The notes under the pieces were generated by a model. It was given only the letters and a program-made list of their open reading frames with translations. It made no database searches and was not told the DNA's origin. Positions 50,656 through 59,922 of a stretch of 64,000 nucleotides of DNA are shown piece by piece. This DNA is from Mycobacteroides sp. CBMA 271 (lineage in GTDB: Bacteria > Actinomycetota > Actinomycetes > Mycobacteriales > Mycobacteriaceae): NCBI RefSeq assembly GCF_009729205.1, contig NZ_VTHB01000006.1, positions 124,001 through 188,000 on the forward strand. The letters are read 5' to 3'. The translations under genes were made by a program, and so were the position numbers. The stretch's first letter is position 1; every line of letters starts with the position of its first letter.

Positions 50656-51560
50656 TGACGGACCTGAAGAGCTTGGGGTACATCACCGTCCAGACCCAGG
50701 ACATGGACCGGTGGCGACACTTCGCCTTGCGGGTGCTGGGCTTCGCCGAGGGCAGCGGTCCCGATCCGGACGCGCTGTACCTGCGGATGGATGAACGCGC
50801 TGCCCGCATCGTCGTGGTGCCGGGTGAGAGCGACCAGGTAGTGACGGTCGGCTGGGAGGTCCGCGACGGCCAGGCGCTGCGCAACGTCGTGGCGGCAGTA
50901 GAAGGATCCGGCACCGCCGTCAAGCAGCTGTCCCTGGAGGAGGCCGACGCCCGCCGGGTCGAAGAGGTGGTGACCTTCACCGATCCCGTCGGCACCACCG
51001 TCGAGGTGTTCCACGGACCGGTGTTGGACCACAGCCCGGTGGTGACCCCGTTCGGTGCCCGGTTCGTCACCGGCGCGCAGGGGCTGGGGCATGTGGTGCT
51101 GCCGGTCACCGACCTGAACGGTGCATTCTCCTTCTATACGGAGGTGCTGGGTTTCCGGCCGCGGGGAGCGTTCCGCATCCCCGCACCGCCGGAGTTCGGT
51201 CCGGTGCGCGTGCGATTCCTAGGCATCAATGAGCGCCACCACAGCCTCGCGTTGTGCCCTGCGCCGCATGGTGGTGCGCCGGGTCTGGTGCATGTGATGG
51301 TCGAGGTGGACAGCCTGGATGCCGTGGGGCAGGCCCTGGATCGGGTGCTCAAATCGGACTCATCCCTCTCCTCCTCGTTGGGCAGACACACCAACGACAA
51401 GATGGTGTCCTTCTACGTGCGGGCACCCGGCGGCTGGGATATCGAGTTCGGCACCGAGGGCATGCGGGTCGACGAAAGCTATTACACCGCAGAGGAAATC
51501 ACTGCGGACAGTTACTGGGGTCACGACTGGTCAGGCAGTGAGCCGCTGGCCGCCATGTAG
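50655..51560 (+). CDS. Extradiol ring-cleavage dioxygenase (VOC superfamily, HsaC/BphC type)
   Basis: A 301-aa type I extradiol dioxygenase of two vicinal-oxygen-chelate domains. Iron ligands are His in GLGHVVLPV, His in GLVHVMVEV and Glu in GWDIEFGTEG. It would open the catechol made by the preceding monooxygenase. Later conserved residues include the DPVGTTVEVFHGP block and the ERHHSLALCPAP segment. Translationally coupled to the monooxygenase gene. A hairpin follows the stop. Confidence 0.9.
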   Translation: MTDLKSLGYITVQTQDMDRWRHFALRVLGFAEGSGPDPDALYLRMDERAARIVVVPGESDQVVTVGWEVRDGQALRNVVAAVEGSGTAVKQLSLEEADARRVEEVVTFTDPVGTTVEVFHGPVLDHSPVVTPFGARFVTGAQGLGHVVLPVTDLNGAFSFYTEVLGFRPRGAFRIPAPPEFGPVRVRFLGINERHHSLALCPAPHGGAPGLVHVMVEVDSLDAVGQALDRVLKSDSSLSSSLGRHTNDKMVSFYVRAPGGWDIEFGTEGMRVDESYYTAEEITADSYWGHDWSGSEPLAAM

Positions 51561-51572
51561 CCCTCCGATTTT

Positions 51573-51635
51573 CGCCAAACAGACGCTTGGTGCACGCACA
51601 TCGCAGGATGCGCGTGCACCAAGCGTCTGTTGGCG
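51573..51635. terminator. Long hairpin after the extradiol dioxygenase gene
   Basis: Arms of 20 perfect bp (51578-51597 and 51612-51631) extended by CGCC/GGCG after a 1-nt bulge surround a 14-nt loop, starting 13 bp after the stop. A short TTTGT run follows. It could stop transcription before the IclR gene; mycobacterial terminators often lack a strong U-tract. Confidence 0.6.
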
Positions 51636-51654
51636 TTTGTGACCTAGCCAGGGT

Positions 51655-51714
51655 TGTGTCGGCCGACACAGTCATGGTACAAACAGTCATATGACTAATA
51701 GTTATATGTGACCG
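51655..51714. promoter_or_regulatory. 16-bp palindrome and three 15-bp-phased repeats before iclR-family gene
   Basis: TGTGTCGGCCGACACA (51655-51670) is a perfect 16-bp palindrome. From 51670, three 15-bp units start AGTCATGGTAC, AGTCATATGACT and AGTTATATGTGAC at 51670, 51685 and 51700. The middle unit contains the 12-bp palindrome AGTCATATGACT. The block ends 26 bp before ATG 51741 and is a strong operator candidate for the IclR protein. Confidence 0.65.
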
Positions 51715-51740
51715 AGACCCCAACGCCGTGGGAGAGCGAC

Positions 51741-52586
51741 ATGACCATCACCGCCGATTCGGCTACCCCGAGCGCCGTCATTGACCGGGTATCCCTGCTG
51801 CTGGACGCCTTTGACGGCCCCGGGCGGCTGACGCTGGCGCAGCTCGTACGCCGGACCGGTCTGCCCCGCTCGTCCGTGCATCGCATGTTGGAGCGGCTGG
51901 TACAGCTGCGCTGGCTCCGGCGCGATGGCCGCGACTACGAACTGGGTACGCGCCTGGTCGAGCTGGGCTCCCTCGCGGTGCATCAAGACCGGCTGCACGC
52001 GGCCGCGCTGCCGATGCTGCATGAGCTGCATCGCGCCACCGGGCTCGTGGTGCACCTCTCGATCCTCGATGGGTCGGACGTCGTGTATTTGGAGAAGATC
52101 GGTGCCGGGATGGGTGCCGCCGTTGCCACTCGCGTCGGTGGTCGGCAGCCGGCGCACTGTACGGCCTCGGGCAAGGCAATCTTGGCGTATCAGGGTGAGG
52201 CTCTCGACGGGTTCGAGTCGCTGGCCCGCAAGACGCGCTACTCCATAGGTTCGGCGGCACAGCTGCGACCGGAGCTGGACAAGGTTCGTGGGCACGGCGT
52301 CGCCTTCGATCGCGAGGAGCTGCAGCCGGGTATCGGCTGCGTCGCGGCCCCGATTGGCAGCATCGGCGACGCCGTAGCCGCGGTGTCGGTCAGTGGACCG
52401 ATGCAGCGCATGACATTCGATCAGCGCCTGGTGGCGCCGGTGCGGATGACGGCCATGGGTATCTGGCGCAACGTCGAGAACGGACCCTCCCGGGTGGCCC
52501 CTGCCCTGCAGCCGATCCGGCCACTGCGGTGCGCCCCTTCGCCTGCTCGTCGTGACGTGCCTTCGCGCTCACTGCAATACGCGTGA
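51741..52586 (+). CDS. IclR-family transcriptional regulator
   Basis: A 281-aa regulator with an N-terminal winged helix (LTLAQLVRRTGLPRSSVHRMLERLVQLRWLRR) and the IclR effector domain (VVHLSILDGSDVVYLEKIGAG, RQPAHCTASGKAIL, GVAFDREELQPGIGCVAAPI). The start is ATG 51741 with GGAGAG upstream; GTG 51708 would put the coding region over the repeats. The last ~30 residues are Pro/Arg-rich and extend beyond the usual family end. Stop overlaps the next gene (GTGA). Confidence 0.9.
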   Translation: MTITADSATPSAVIDRVSLLLDAFDGPGRLTLAQLVRRTGLPRSSVHRMLERLVQLRWLRRDGRDYELGTRLVELGSLAVHQDRLHAAALPMLHELHRATGLVVHLSILDGSDVVYLEKIGAGMGAAVATRVGGRQPAHCTASGKAILAYQGEALDGFESLARKTRYSIGSAAQLRPELDKVRGHGVAFDREELQPGIGCVAAPIGSIGDAVAAVSVSGPMQRMTFDQRLVAPVRMTAMGIWRNVENGPSRVAPALQPIRPLRCAPSPARRDVPSRSLQYA

Positions 52587-53512
52587 CACTCGATTCGCAG
52601 ATCGCGGCACTGCTTCCGGCGCTCAATGAGGGCTTTCCGCGCGTCGAAATGATGACGGGAGCCAAGGCCCGCGCCGCCATTCGTGCCCGATATGTTCCCC
52701 CCGCAGATCCGGTGCCGGTGCGTTCGGTGACCGACGAGGCTGCCTCCGGCCCCGGTGGTGAGATACCAATCCGGGTCTACCGCCCCCAAGCGCCGGGCCC
52801 GTTACCCACGATCGTCTTCGCTCATGGTGGTGGATTCGTGTTCTGCGACATGGACTCCCATGACGGACTGTGTCGCCTGCTTGCCAACCAGATGCCCGCG
52901 GTGATCGTGTCCGTCGACTACCGGCGGGCCCCGGAGCATCGGTGGCCGGCGGCCGCCGAGGATATGTTCCTTGCGACGTGCTGGGCGGTGCGCAATGTGC
53001 GCTCGCTGGGTGGCGACCCCAAGCGCGTGATCGTCTGCGGCGACAGCGCCGGCGGAAATCTGGCCGCCGTCACGGCGTTGATGGCCCGGGATATGGGCGG
53101 ACCCTCGATAGCGGCCCAGATCTTGATCTACCCGGTCTTGGATGCAGACTTCGACACTCACTCCTATCGCGAGTATGGGAAGGGCTACTACAACACCCGG
53201 GCCGCGATGCAGTGGTACTGGGATCAGTACCTGCCCGACAGCGCGCTACGCACCCACCCGTACGCGGCGCCGTTGCGCGCAGACCTGGCTAACCTGGCTC
53301 CCGCGGTGGTCGTCACGGCGCGATATGACCCGCCATGCACCGAGGGCGAGGCTTATGCGAGTGCGCTCAAGGAAGCCGGGGTTCAGGTGCGTTATCGGCG
53401 GTACGACAACGCTATTCACGGGTTCTTGACGATGGCGAGTCTGGACTTGGCCGGCGTGGCAATCGGGCGGCTATGTCGTGATGTCGACGAGCTGCTGGCG
53501 CCCGAATCGTAA
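52583..53512 (+). CDS. Alpha/beta hydrolase, hormone-sensitive lipase family
   Basis: A 309-aa esterase of the HSL (LipN/LipW type) family. The oxyanion motif HGGG is in VFAHGGGFVFCDMDSHDG, the nucleophile in GDSAGGN, the acid in the RYDPPCTEGEAY block, and His in AIHGFLTM. It hydrolyses short-chain esters, such as a Baeyer-Villiger product. It is not an HsaD-type C-C hydrolase. GTG 52583 overlaps the IclR stop by 4 bp. Confidence 0.92.
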   Translation: MTLDSQIAALLPALNEGFPRVEMMTGAKARAAIRARYVPPADPVPVRSVTDEAASGPGGEIPIRVYRPQAPGPLPTIVFAHGGGFVFCDMDSHDGLCRLLANQMPAVIVSVDYRRAPEHRWPAAAEDMFLATCWAVRNVRSLGGDPKRVIVCGDSAGGNLAAVTALMARDMGGPSIAAQILIYPVLDADFDTHSYREYGKGYYNTRAAMQWYWDQYLPDSALRTHPYAAPLRADLANLAPAVVVTARYDPPCTEGEAYASALKEAGVQVRYRRYDNAIHGFLTMASLDLAGVAIGRLCRDVDELLAPES

Positions 53513-53528
53513 TCACCAATCGCAATCC

Positions 53529-53588
53529 GCATGCCGAGCTGCGCTGCGGCGCCGAAGCTTCATGCGCGTTTGGCAGTTCGGCATGCGT
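53529..53588. repeat. Dispersed palindromic intergenic element, copy 2
   Basis: Reverse complement of 26747-26808 with high similarity: it starts GCATGCCGAGCTGC, has CCGAAGCTTC in the middle and ends with GCAGTTCGGCATGCGTAT. The terminal parts are inverted repeats. It lies 16 bp after the hydrolase stop and 31 bp before the converging small gene, the same between-convergent-genes position as copy 1. Confidence 0.7.
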
Positions 53589-53619
53589 ATCTGGACGGGG
53601 CGTGTAGGGGACGTGGCTT

Positions 53620-53877
53620 TTAGACGCCGTACTCCTCGGCCAGGACGGGTAGCCGCCCGCTACGGGCGGCATCCAGTATCGAGCCGCGCAATTCCGAGCA
53701 GACTAGGAACAGGCCGGTGCAGTCGCGCCGCTGTGGACACCGAGACTCAGCCTCGGCGTTCCACTGCACACTGGTCTGCTGCCAGCTGCCCTTGCGTGCC
53801 AAGACCTCAGCGCCACAGCTCATGCAGCCGACAGGCACCATTGGCGAGTCCGCTAGGCGGTTGTCGGCGCGAATCAC
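53620..53877 (-). CDS. Small Cys-rich protein coupled to kshA
   Basis: An 85-aa protein overlapping the KshA stop by 4 bp (ATGA), so it is made with the oxygenase. It has CMSC at residues 18-21, a conserved-looking GSWQQTSVQWNAEA segment, CPQRRDC and a later Cys, resembling a zinc ribbon or ferredoxin-like metal site. No signal peptide. The family is not known to me. A role in metal assembly or electron delivery for KshA is inference only. Confidence 0.72.
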   Translation of the reverse strand: MIRADNRLADSPMVPVGCMSCGAEVLARKGSWQQTSVQWNAEAESRCPQRRDCTGLFLVCSELRGSILDAARSGRLPVLAEEYGV

Positions 53878-55025
53878 GAGGGCGCGCTTCCGGCCATCGC
53901 CGCGAGGTTTTCTTCGACCTGGGTTTTCCAGACCTCGCCGGGTCGGGTGGTGTCCACCTCGTACTCGAACCGATCGGTCATCTCCGAAGTGATGTCATCG
54001 GTGTCGATATAGAACTGTTCGTACCAGCGGCGTAGTTGGTACACCGGCCCGTCCTCCTCGCAGAGCAGCGGATTGTCGATGCGCGCCTTGTTCTTCCAGA
54101 TCTGTACGTCCTGCTCGAAGCCGACCTTGATCCAGTCTCCTAGGGTGACTGCCGCAGCCACGGCATCATCGTCGGATAGGCCTGCGGACTTCTTGACGAT
54201 GATCCCGTACTGCAGCACAAAGGAATTCGCATCGATCGGATAGTGGCAGTTGATCAGGATTGAGTTCGAGTCGTACCCCACGAAGTGATAGGTCAGGTCG
54301 TCGATCATGAACGACGGCCCGTAGTACGCCGCGACAGAGGTTTGTCCGGTCATCTGCACGCCCTCGGGGATGGGCAGATCGGCACGCGGCTCTCCGGTGT
54401 TCATGTACTGCGTGGCGACGGACCCCTCGAAGATATTCTTGAAGTACGTGGGCACCGCGCCGTGCACGTAGAAGAAGTGCGCCATGTCGACCACGTTGTC
54501 GATGATCTCGCGGCAGTTGGTGTTGACCACCGTCGTGTACCAATGCCAGTCGGTCCACTCGCCGCTGGTGGCGCCCTCGATGCGGGGAATCGTGACATCT
54601 TCGGGCGGCGGATTGCCTTGCGGGTCATTCCAAATGAACAGCATGCCGTCCTGCTCCAGAGTGGTCCAGGTGGCGGTGCGGGCCAGCTTCGGTGTGCGAC
54701 GGCTGTAGGGCACCTTCTTGCAGCGCCCGTCGCCGCCCCAGCGCCAATCATGGAAGGGGCAGGCTATCTCGTCACCCTTGACTTCGCCCTGACTCAGGTC
54801 GCCGCCCATGTGCCGGCAGTACGCGTCCAGGACGCTGATCTTTCCCTCGGCGCCTCGGAAGACCACAAGTTTCTGGCCGAAGGCGTTGATGGAGTGCGGT
54901 TTTCCATCCCCGAAGTCCTTGATGAGACCAAGGCAGTGCCAGCCGCGGGCGAATCGGGTCGGCGCCACGTCGGCCTCGATGCTCCGGATTTTGACGGAAT
55001 CGGTATCTGACTGGGCTGTCGTCAT
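53874..55025 (-). CDS. kshA: 3-ketosteroid 9-alpha-hydroxylase, oxygenase component (KshA)
   Basis: KshA (383 aa) hydroxylates C9 of 3-ketosteroids, so that with KstD ring B opens. The Rieske [2Fe-2S] site is Cys70-X-His72 and Cys89-X2-His92 (YCRHMGG, CPFHDW), and the mononuclear iron site is in DNVVDMAHFFYVHG. The ATWTTLEQDGMLFIWNDPQG and VKKSAGLSDDDAVA blocks fit the KshA subgroup. The reductase KshB is not in the window. It diverges from the KstD gene, sharing the spacer 55026-55196. Confidence 0.93.
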   Translation of the reverse strand: MTTAQSDTDSVKIRSIEADVAPTRFARGWHCLGLIKDFGDGKPHSINAFGQKLVVFRGAEGKISVLDAYCRHMGGDLSQGEVKGDEIACPFHDWRWGGDGRCKKVPYSRRTPKLARTATWTTLEQDGMLFIWNDPQGNPPPEDVTIPRIEGATSGEWTDWHWYTTVVNTNCREIIDNVVDMAHFFYVHGAVPTYFKNIFEGSVATQYMNTGEPRADLPIPEGVQMTGQTSVAAYYGPSFMIDDLTYHFVGYDSNSILINCHYPIDANSFVLQYGIIVKKSAGLSDDDAVAAAVTLGDWIKVGFEQDVQIWKNKARIDNPLLCEEDGPVYQLRRWYEQFYIDTDDITSEMTDRFEYEVDTTRPGEVWKTQVEENLAAMAGSAPS

Positions 55026-55122
55026 GGACCCGTTCTAACAATGAATTCCTACCCGCAGCAGGGCTTGGTCCGCTCACCGGACATCGGCCACTGCCTGACT
55101 ATTCGTTCTCCCGCTGGGAGGG

Positions 55123-55137
55123 AAACGGCGGCCGTTT
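55123..55137. promoter_or_regulatory. Short inverted repeat in the kshA-kstD spacer
   Basis: AAACGG (55123-55128) and CCGTTT (55132-55137) with a 3-bp spacer lie in the divergent promoter region of the KshA and KstD genes. A regulator of both could bind here. The arms are short, so this is weak. Confidence 0.3.
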
Positions 55138-55196
55138 TTCCGGTCTGTCGACCTAATGTCGGGCGGTCCACGCGAATACGACGGAGGTATGCACAC

Positions 55197-56903
55197 ATGG
55201 CGACAGCACCCCAAGGGCTGATCCCTGCCGGAACTGTCGCGGATGACACCGAAGTCGACCTGCTGGTCATCGGCGCCGGAACGGGTATGGCTGCCGCTCT
55301 TGCCGCTAGCGAGCTCGGATTGTCGGTGCTGATCGTCGAGAAATCGCACTATGTGGGTGGGTCCACCGCCCGCTCCGGAGGAGCCCTCTGGCTTCCGGCC
55401 AGCCCGGTACTTCGGGCGGCCGGAACGGGTGACACCCTGGAGCGGGCGCGTACCTATCTGCGGTCGGTCGTCGCCGGTAGCGCCCCAGATGCGCGCAGCG
55501 ACGGGTTCCTCGAGTACGAATCGGCGACCGTCGACATGTTGACGCGTGTGACGCCGATGCGCTTCACCTGGTGTCGCGACTACGCGGACTATCACCCCGA
55601 GGAGCCCGGAGGCAGCCCGAGCGGACGCACATGTGAATGCCGCCCCTTCGATGCGTCCGTGCTGGGCGCCTACCGGAAGCGGCTGCAACCCGGCGTCATG
55701 GAACCTCCCGCGGTCCCGATGCCCGTCACCAGCGCAGACTATCGGTGGATGAACTTGATGGCGCGACTTCCTCGTAAGGCGTTGCCGCTCATCGTGAAAC
55801 GAGTCGCGCAGGGTCTGGGTGGCGCCGTCTTAGGCCGGCGTTACCTGGCCGGTGGACAGGCGCTGGCCGCTGGGCTGTTCGCTGGAGTGTTGCGCGCGGG
55901 CGTCCCGATATGGACCGATACCTCGCTGGTGCGGTTGACCACCGAGGGGCGGCGCGTCACCGGCGCGGTGGTCGCCCATGAGGGCCGGGAAATCACGGTG
56001 GCAGCCAACCGCGGCGTCGTGCTGGCGGCCGGCGGCTTTGACCACAACATGGAGATGCGGCACAAGTTCCAGTCGGCTGCTCTTGGCAAGAACATGAGCC
56101 TCGGCGCCGACACCAACACCGGCGACGCCCTGCGGATCGGCCAAGACTGCGGTGCGGCAATCGATTCCATGAGCCAGGCGTGGTGGTTCCCGGCCGTTGC
56201 TCCGCTGCCGGATGGCGATCCGAAGGTGATGCTTGCGGAGCGGTCGCTTCCGGGTTCGTTCATCGTCGACCAGACCGGTAAGCGCTTCATCAACGAGGCC
56301 ACCGACTACATGTCATTCGGGCAGCGGGTGCTGGAGCGGGAGCGCGTGGGCGATCCCGTCGAATCGATGTGGATCATTTTCGACCAGCAGTACCGCAACA
56401 GCTACGTCTTCGGCGGCCAGCTCTATCCGCGGATGCGCATCCCCGCTGAGTGGTATGACGCCGGAATTGCTTATCGAGCAGATAATTTGGCAGCGCTGGC
56501 GCCGATGATAGGGGTGCCGCAGGGCGAGTTCCTCTCGACGGTGCGCCGATTCAACGAATCCGCGGTCGCCGGTGACGATATCGACTTCCAGCGGGGCCGC
56601 AGCGTCTACGACCGCTATTACGGTGATCCGACGGTGACGCCGAATCCGAATCTGCGGCCGCTGCGCGACGGCCCGTTCTACGCGGTGCGGATGGTGCTCA
56701 GTGATTTGGGTACCTGCGGTGGCTTGCGTGCCGACGAACGCGCCCGCGTGTTGCGTGAGGATGGGAGCGTCATGGCGGGCCTGTACGCGATCGGCAACAC
56801 GGCCGCGAACGCCTTCGGTGCTACCTACCCGGGTGCGGGCGCGACCATCGCGCAAGGGTTGGTGTACGGCTTTATTGCCGCGCACGATGCAGCGGCGGGG
56901 TGA
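55197..56903 (+). CDS. kstD: 3-ketosteroid delta1-dehydrogenase (KstD-like flavoprotein)
   Basis: A 568-aa FAD enzyme introducing a C1-C2 double bond in 3-ketosteroids. FAD motif LLVIGAGTGMAAALAASELG at residues ~22-40, EKSHYVGGSTARSGGALWLP, and the C-terminal TYPGAGATIAQG block with Tyr544 and Gly548, spaced as the catalytic Tyr487/Gly491 pair of Rhodococcus KstD1. ATG 55197 has GGAGG 9 nt upstream; the frame extends to 55041. The exact substrate class (KstD1, 2 or 3) is uncertain. Confidence 0.88.
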   Translation: MATAPQGLIPAGTVADDTEVDLLVIGAGTGMAAALAASELGLSVLIVEKSHYVGGSTARSGGALWLPASPVLRAAGTGDTLERARTYLRSVVAGSAPDARSDGFLEYESATVDMLTRVTPMRFTWCRDYADYHPEEPGGSPSGRTCECRPFDASVLGAYRKRLQPGVMEPPAVPMPVTSADYRWMNLMARLPRKALPLIVKRVAQGLGGAVLGRRYLAGGQALAAGLFAGVLRAGVPIWTDTSLVRLTTEGRRVTGAVVAHEGREITVAANRGVVLAAGGFDHNMEMRHKFQSAALGKNMSLGADTNTGDALRIGQDCGAAIDSMSQAWWFPAVAPLPDGDPKVMLAERSLPGSFIVDQTGKRFINEATDYMSFGQRVLERERVGDPVESMWIIFDQQYRNSYVFGGQLYPRMRIPAEWYDAGIAYRADNLAALAPMIGVPQGEFLSTVRRFNESAVAGDDIDFQRGRSVYDRYYGDPTVTPNPNLRPLRDGPFYAVRMVLSDLGTCGGLRADERARVLREDGSVMAGLYAIGNTAANAFGATYPGAGATIAQGLVYGFIAAHDAAAG

Positions 56904-57587
56904 TTACCTGTCGGGATCCGGTGGCGTCGAGGCTTTCGCCGCATCAACATCTTGCTGAACCTTGCGCCAGAAGCCGGGGATGAGGTTGGGGGTCCCCGAC
57001 TCCGCGTTCTCGAACGCCGCGGTCGCCTCATCGAGATCGTTCAACATCTCGAGGGCAAGATTGCGTTCGGACTCGTAGTAGCGCTCGGCCCATTTCAGGG
57101 CCAGATGCGAATAGGCCCAACCGGGCTGGGCCAGCGAGCCTTCCGCATCGAAGCTAGCCTGCCGGTGCATGTCCTCCGCGTAGGCGACGTGCTCATTGAG
57201 CATGTCCTTGAGTCGTGTGGGATCGGCCATGTGACCGTTCATGACGCGTAGCACCACACTGTGTTTGAGCACCGGTGGATCGGCCGGGGTCTCGTTCACC
57301 CATTCGGTCAGCGCGTCGAGACCCTTCTGAGTGACCTGATAGAGCCGACGGCTGCGCGCGCCGTTGTTGAGATCCAGCCTAGAGGTCGCCAACCCGAGCT
57401 TTTCGAGTTTGCGTAACTCCGAATAGATTTGGCTGAAGGACGGGCTCCAGTAGAAGTAGCGAATACTCCAGTCTGCCCATTTCTTGATGTCGTACCCGGA
57501 GACTTCCTCCTTGTAGGAAAGCATGCCGAGGATGGTCCAGCTGGTGGCAGCAAGATTCGGCTCGTCGGGCGAACTGGTCTCTGCCAT
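56904..57587 (-). CDS. PadR-family transcriptional regulator
   Basis: A 227-aa PadR regulator: winged helix with ILGMLSYKEEVSGYDIKKWAD, FWSPSFSQIYSELRKLEKLGLATS and the beta-wing SRRLYQVTQKGLDALTEWV, and a C-terminal helical domain of the Vir/PadR_C type. Its stop is directly next to the kstD stop, converging. It likely controls part of the local cluster; PadR proteins commonly sense aromatic or lipophilic compounds. Confidence 0.9.
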   Translation of the reverse strand: MAETSSPDEPNLAATSWTILGMLSYKEEVSGYDIKKWADWSIRYFYWSPSFSQIYSELRKLEKLGLATSRLDLNNGARSRRLYQVTQKGLDALTEWVNETPADPPVLKHSVVLRVMNGHMADPTRLKDMLNEHVAYAEDMHRQASFDAEGSLAQPGWAYSHLALKWAERYYESERNLALEMLNDLDEATAAFENAESGTPNLIPGFWRKVQQDVDAAKASTPPDPDR

Positions 57588-57650
57588 TGGTCAAGCGTAA
57601 CAACGCGAGATGGAGCCGGGGGTTCTCCCGGGCCGCTCAGCGGGAAGCCC

Positions 57651-58364
<714 letters not shown>

Positions 58365-58366
<2 letters not shown>

Positions 58367-58799
58367 GAGTGATGAGGAATGGCAGCCGCTGGGCGCGTTG
58401 ATGTACCGCGTGTCGGTGGCCTTGCGTTCGGAGATCGCGGCGACCCTGGCGCCGCTGAATCTGCCATTCCCTCAGTACATCTGCATGCGTGTGCTATCCG
58501 TGAACCCAGGCTGGTCTAATGCCGATCTAGCTCGCGCGACCGATGTGACCCCGCAGTCGATGAACACCGTGCTACAGGCTCTGGAGGATGCGGGATTGGT
58601 GGCCCGCCCGGACACCGTGGCCTCCGGCCGTGCGCGCCCGGCACAGTTGAGTCGGTCCGGAGCAGCCTTGCTCAAGCAGGCCGACGCGCTGGCTCGTGAG
58701 GCCGAAGAGCGGCTGCTGTCCGGCATCTCAGAACGACAGCGCAGCGACTTCTTTGCGACCCTGCGCGATATTGCGGGAGAGGACGCCTCGACCTGCTGA
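58365..58799 (+). CDS. MarR-family transcriptional regulator
   Basis: A 144-aa MarR protein with helices LGALMYRVSVALRSEIAATLAP, the recognition region LARATDVTPQSMNTVLQALEDAGLVAR and a wing (ASGRARPAQLSRSG). ATG 58365 is used although the frame is open to 58188; it lies in the right arm of an inverted repeat, fitting autorepression. Probably senses a small phenolic or lipophilic ligand (family knowledge). Confidence 0.9.
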
Positions 58800-58829
58800 T
58801 AGCTGGAGCGGACAGGCACCCCGGGTAGT

Positions 58830-59915
58830 TTGAAGATTGTGAACAAACTGGTGATGGGTGCCGCTGCGGCGCTGGCGGCGGTGCTCGCCGGGTGCTCCGC
58901 CCACACCCCGTCGGTAAACCCTGGAACCACACCCGCCGAGTCGGCCCCGGAACGGCGCACACCGGACGGGGCGGTGATCGTCACCCCGGACAATTTCGCA
59001 CGTGCCGAATCGGACCTGTACTTCGGAAACATGGTGAAAGACGGGGGCTTCGGCAAGCTCCATCACATCCGTGAGCTCTCGCCGGTCGACAATCAGCTGG
59101 TGATTCGGCAGAACCGGGACACGCTGTATTCGGCGGGCGTCTTCGACCTGGATGCGGGTCCGGTCACCGTCGCCATGCCAGATTCGGGGAAGCGATTCAT
59201 GTCGCTTCAGTTGATCACCGAAGACCACTATGTGTCGGGCGTCTTCTACGGCAAGGGCAATCACACCATCACTAAGGAGCAGGCGGGCACCCGCTACGTG
59301 ATGGCGGGCGTGCGCACGCTGGTGAATCCGAACGATCCGGCTGACCTCAACGCGGTGCATGCGCTCCAGGACGGTGTCACCGCACAACAGGATCGGATCG
59401 GTAGTTTTGACATTCCTAAGTGGGACAGCGTAAGTCAGAAGAAGGTGCGTGCCGCGCTGCTCGAGTTGGCGGCGACGTTGCCCGATACCAGGGGGACGTT
59501 CGGCACGAAGGACACCACAGACCCCATCCGTCATCTCATCGGAACCGCATCCGCGTGGGGTGGCAACCCGGAGCAGGATGCCCTCTATCTCAATGTGAAC
59601 CCGGCCAAGAATGACGGCGGCACTATCTATCGGCTGACGGTCGGCGAGGTGCCTGTTGACGGATTCTGGTCAGTAACCGTCTACAACAGGGACGGATACT
59701 TGACTCCGAATCCGCGGAATGCGTACTCAATCAACAACATCACCGCACAGCGTGGCGGCGGTAGCACGACGATTCAGTTCGGCGGATGCGTGGATACCGC
59801 CGTGAATTGCCTGCCCACCACCCCGGGCTGGAATTACATGGTGCGGCTCTACCGGGCACAGCCGCAAGTACTCGACGGCCGCTGGTCCTTTCCTGAGGCC
59901 CAGCCCGTTTCCTAA
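58830..59915 (+). CDS. DUF1254/DUF1214-type putative lipoprotein
   Basis: A 361-aa protein with a signal peptide (KLVMGAAAALAAVLAGC) and lipobox LAGC, then a DUF1254 part (FARAESDLYFGNMVKDG, VIRQNRDTLYSAGVFDLDAG) and a DUF1214 part (GTASAWGGNPEQDALYLNVNPAKNDG, FWSVTVYNRDGYLTPN). Function unknown in this family. The start is TTG 58830 (MKIVNK) or GTG 58839; no ribosome site is visible. It lies 30 bp after the MarR gene. Confidence 0.85.
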   Translation: MKIVNKLVMGAAAALAAVLAGCSAHTPSVNPGTTPAESAPERRTPDGAVIVTPDNFARAESDLYFGNMVKDGGFGKLHHIRELSPVDNQLVIRQNRDTLYSAGVFDLDAGPVTVAMPDSGKRFMSLQLITEDHYVSGVFYGKGNHTITKEQAGTRYVMAGVRTLVNPNDPADLNAVHALQDGVTAQQDRIGSFDIPKWDSVSQKKVRAALLELAATLPDTRGTFGTKDTTDPIRHLIGTASAWGGNPEQDALYLNVNPAKNDGGTIYRLTVGEVPVDGFWSVTVYNRDGYLTPNPRNAYSINNITAQRGGGSTTIQFGGCVDTAVNCLPTTPGWNYMVRLYRAQPQVLDGRWSFPEAQPVS

Positions 59916-59922
59916 CCGGAAA

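Noticed and set aside
51708..51740. GTG 51708 as start of the IclR gene
   Set aside because: It would put the start inside the third phased repeat, with no ribosome site, while ATG 51741 has GGAGAG directly upstream.
55026..55038. KstR-type operator before kshA
   Set aside because: The minus strand reads TAGAAC then GGGTCC, so only the left half of the TnnAACnnGTTnnA consensus is present, and it sits at the start codon. Not enough to call a KstR box.
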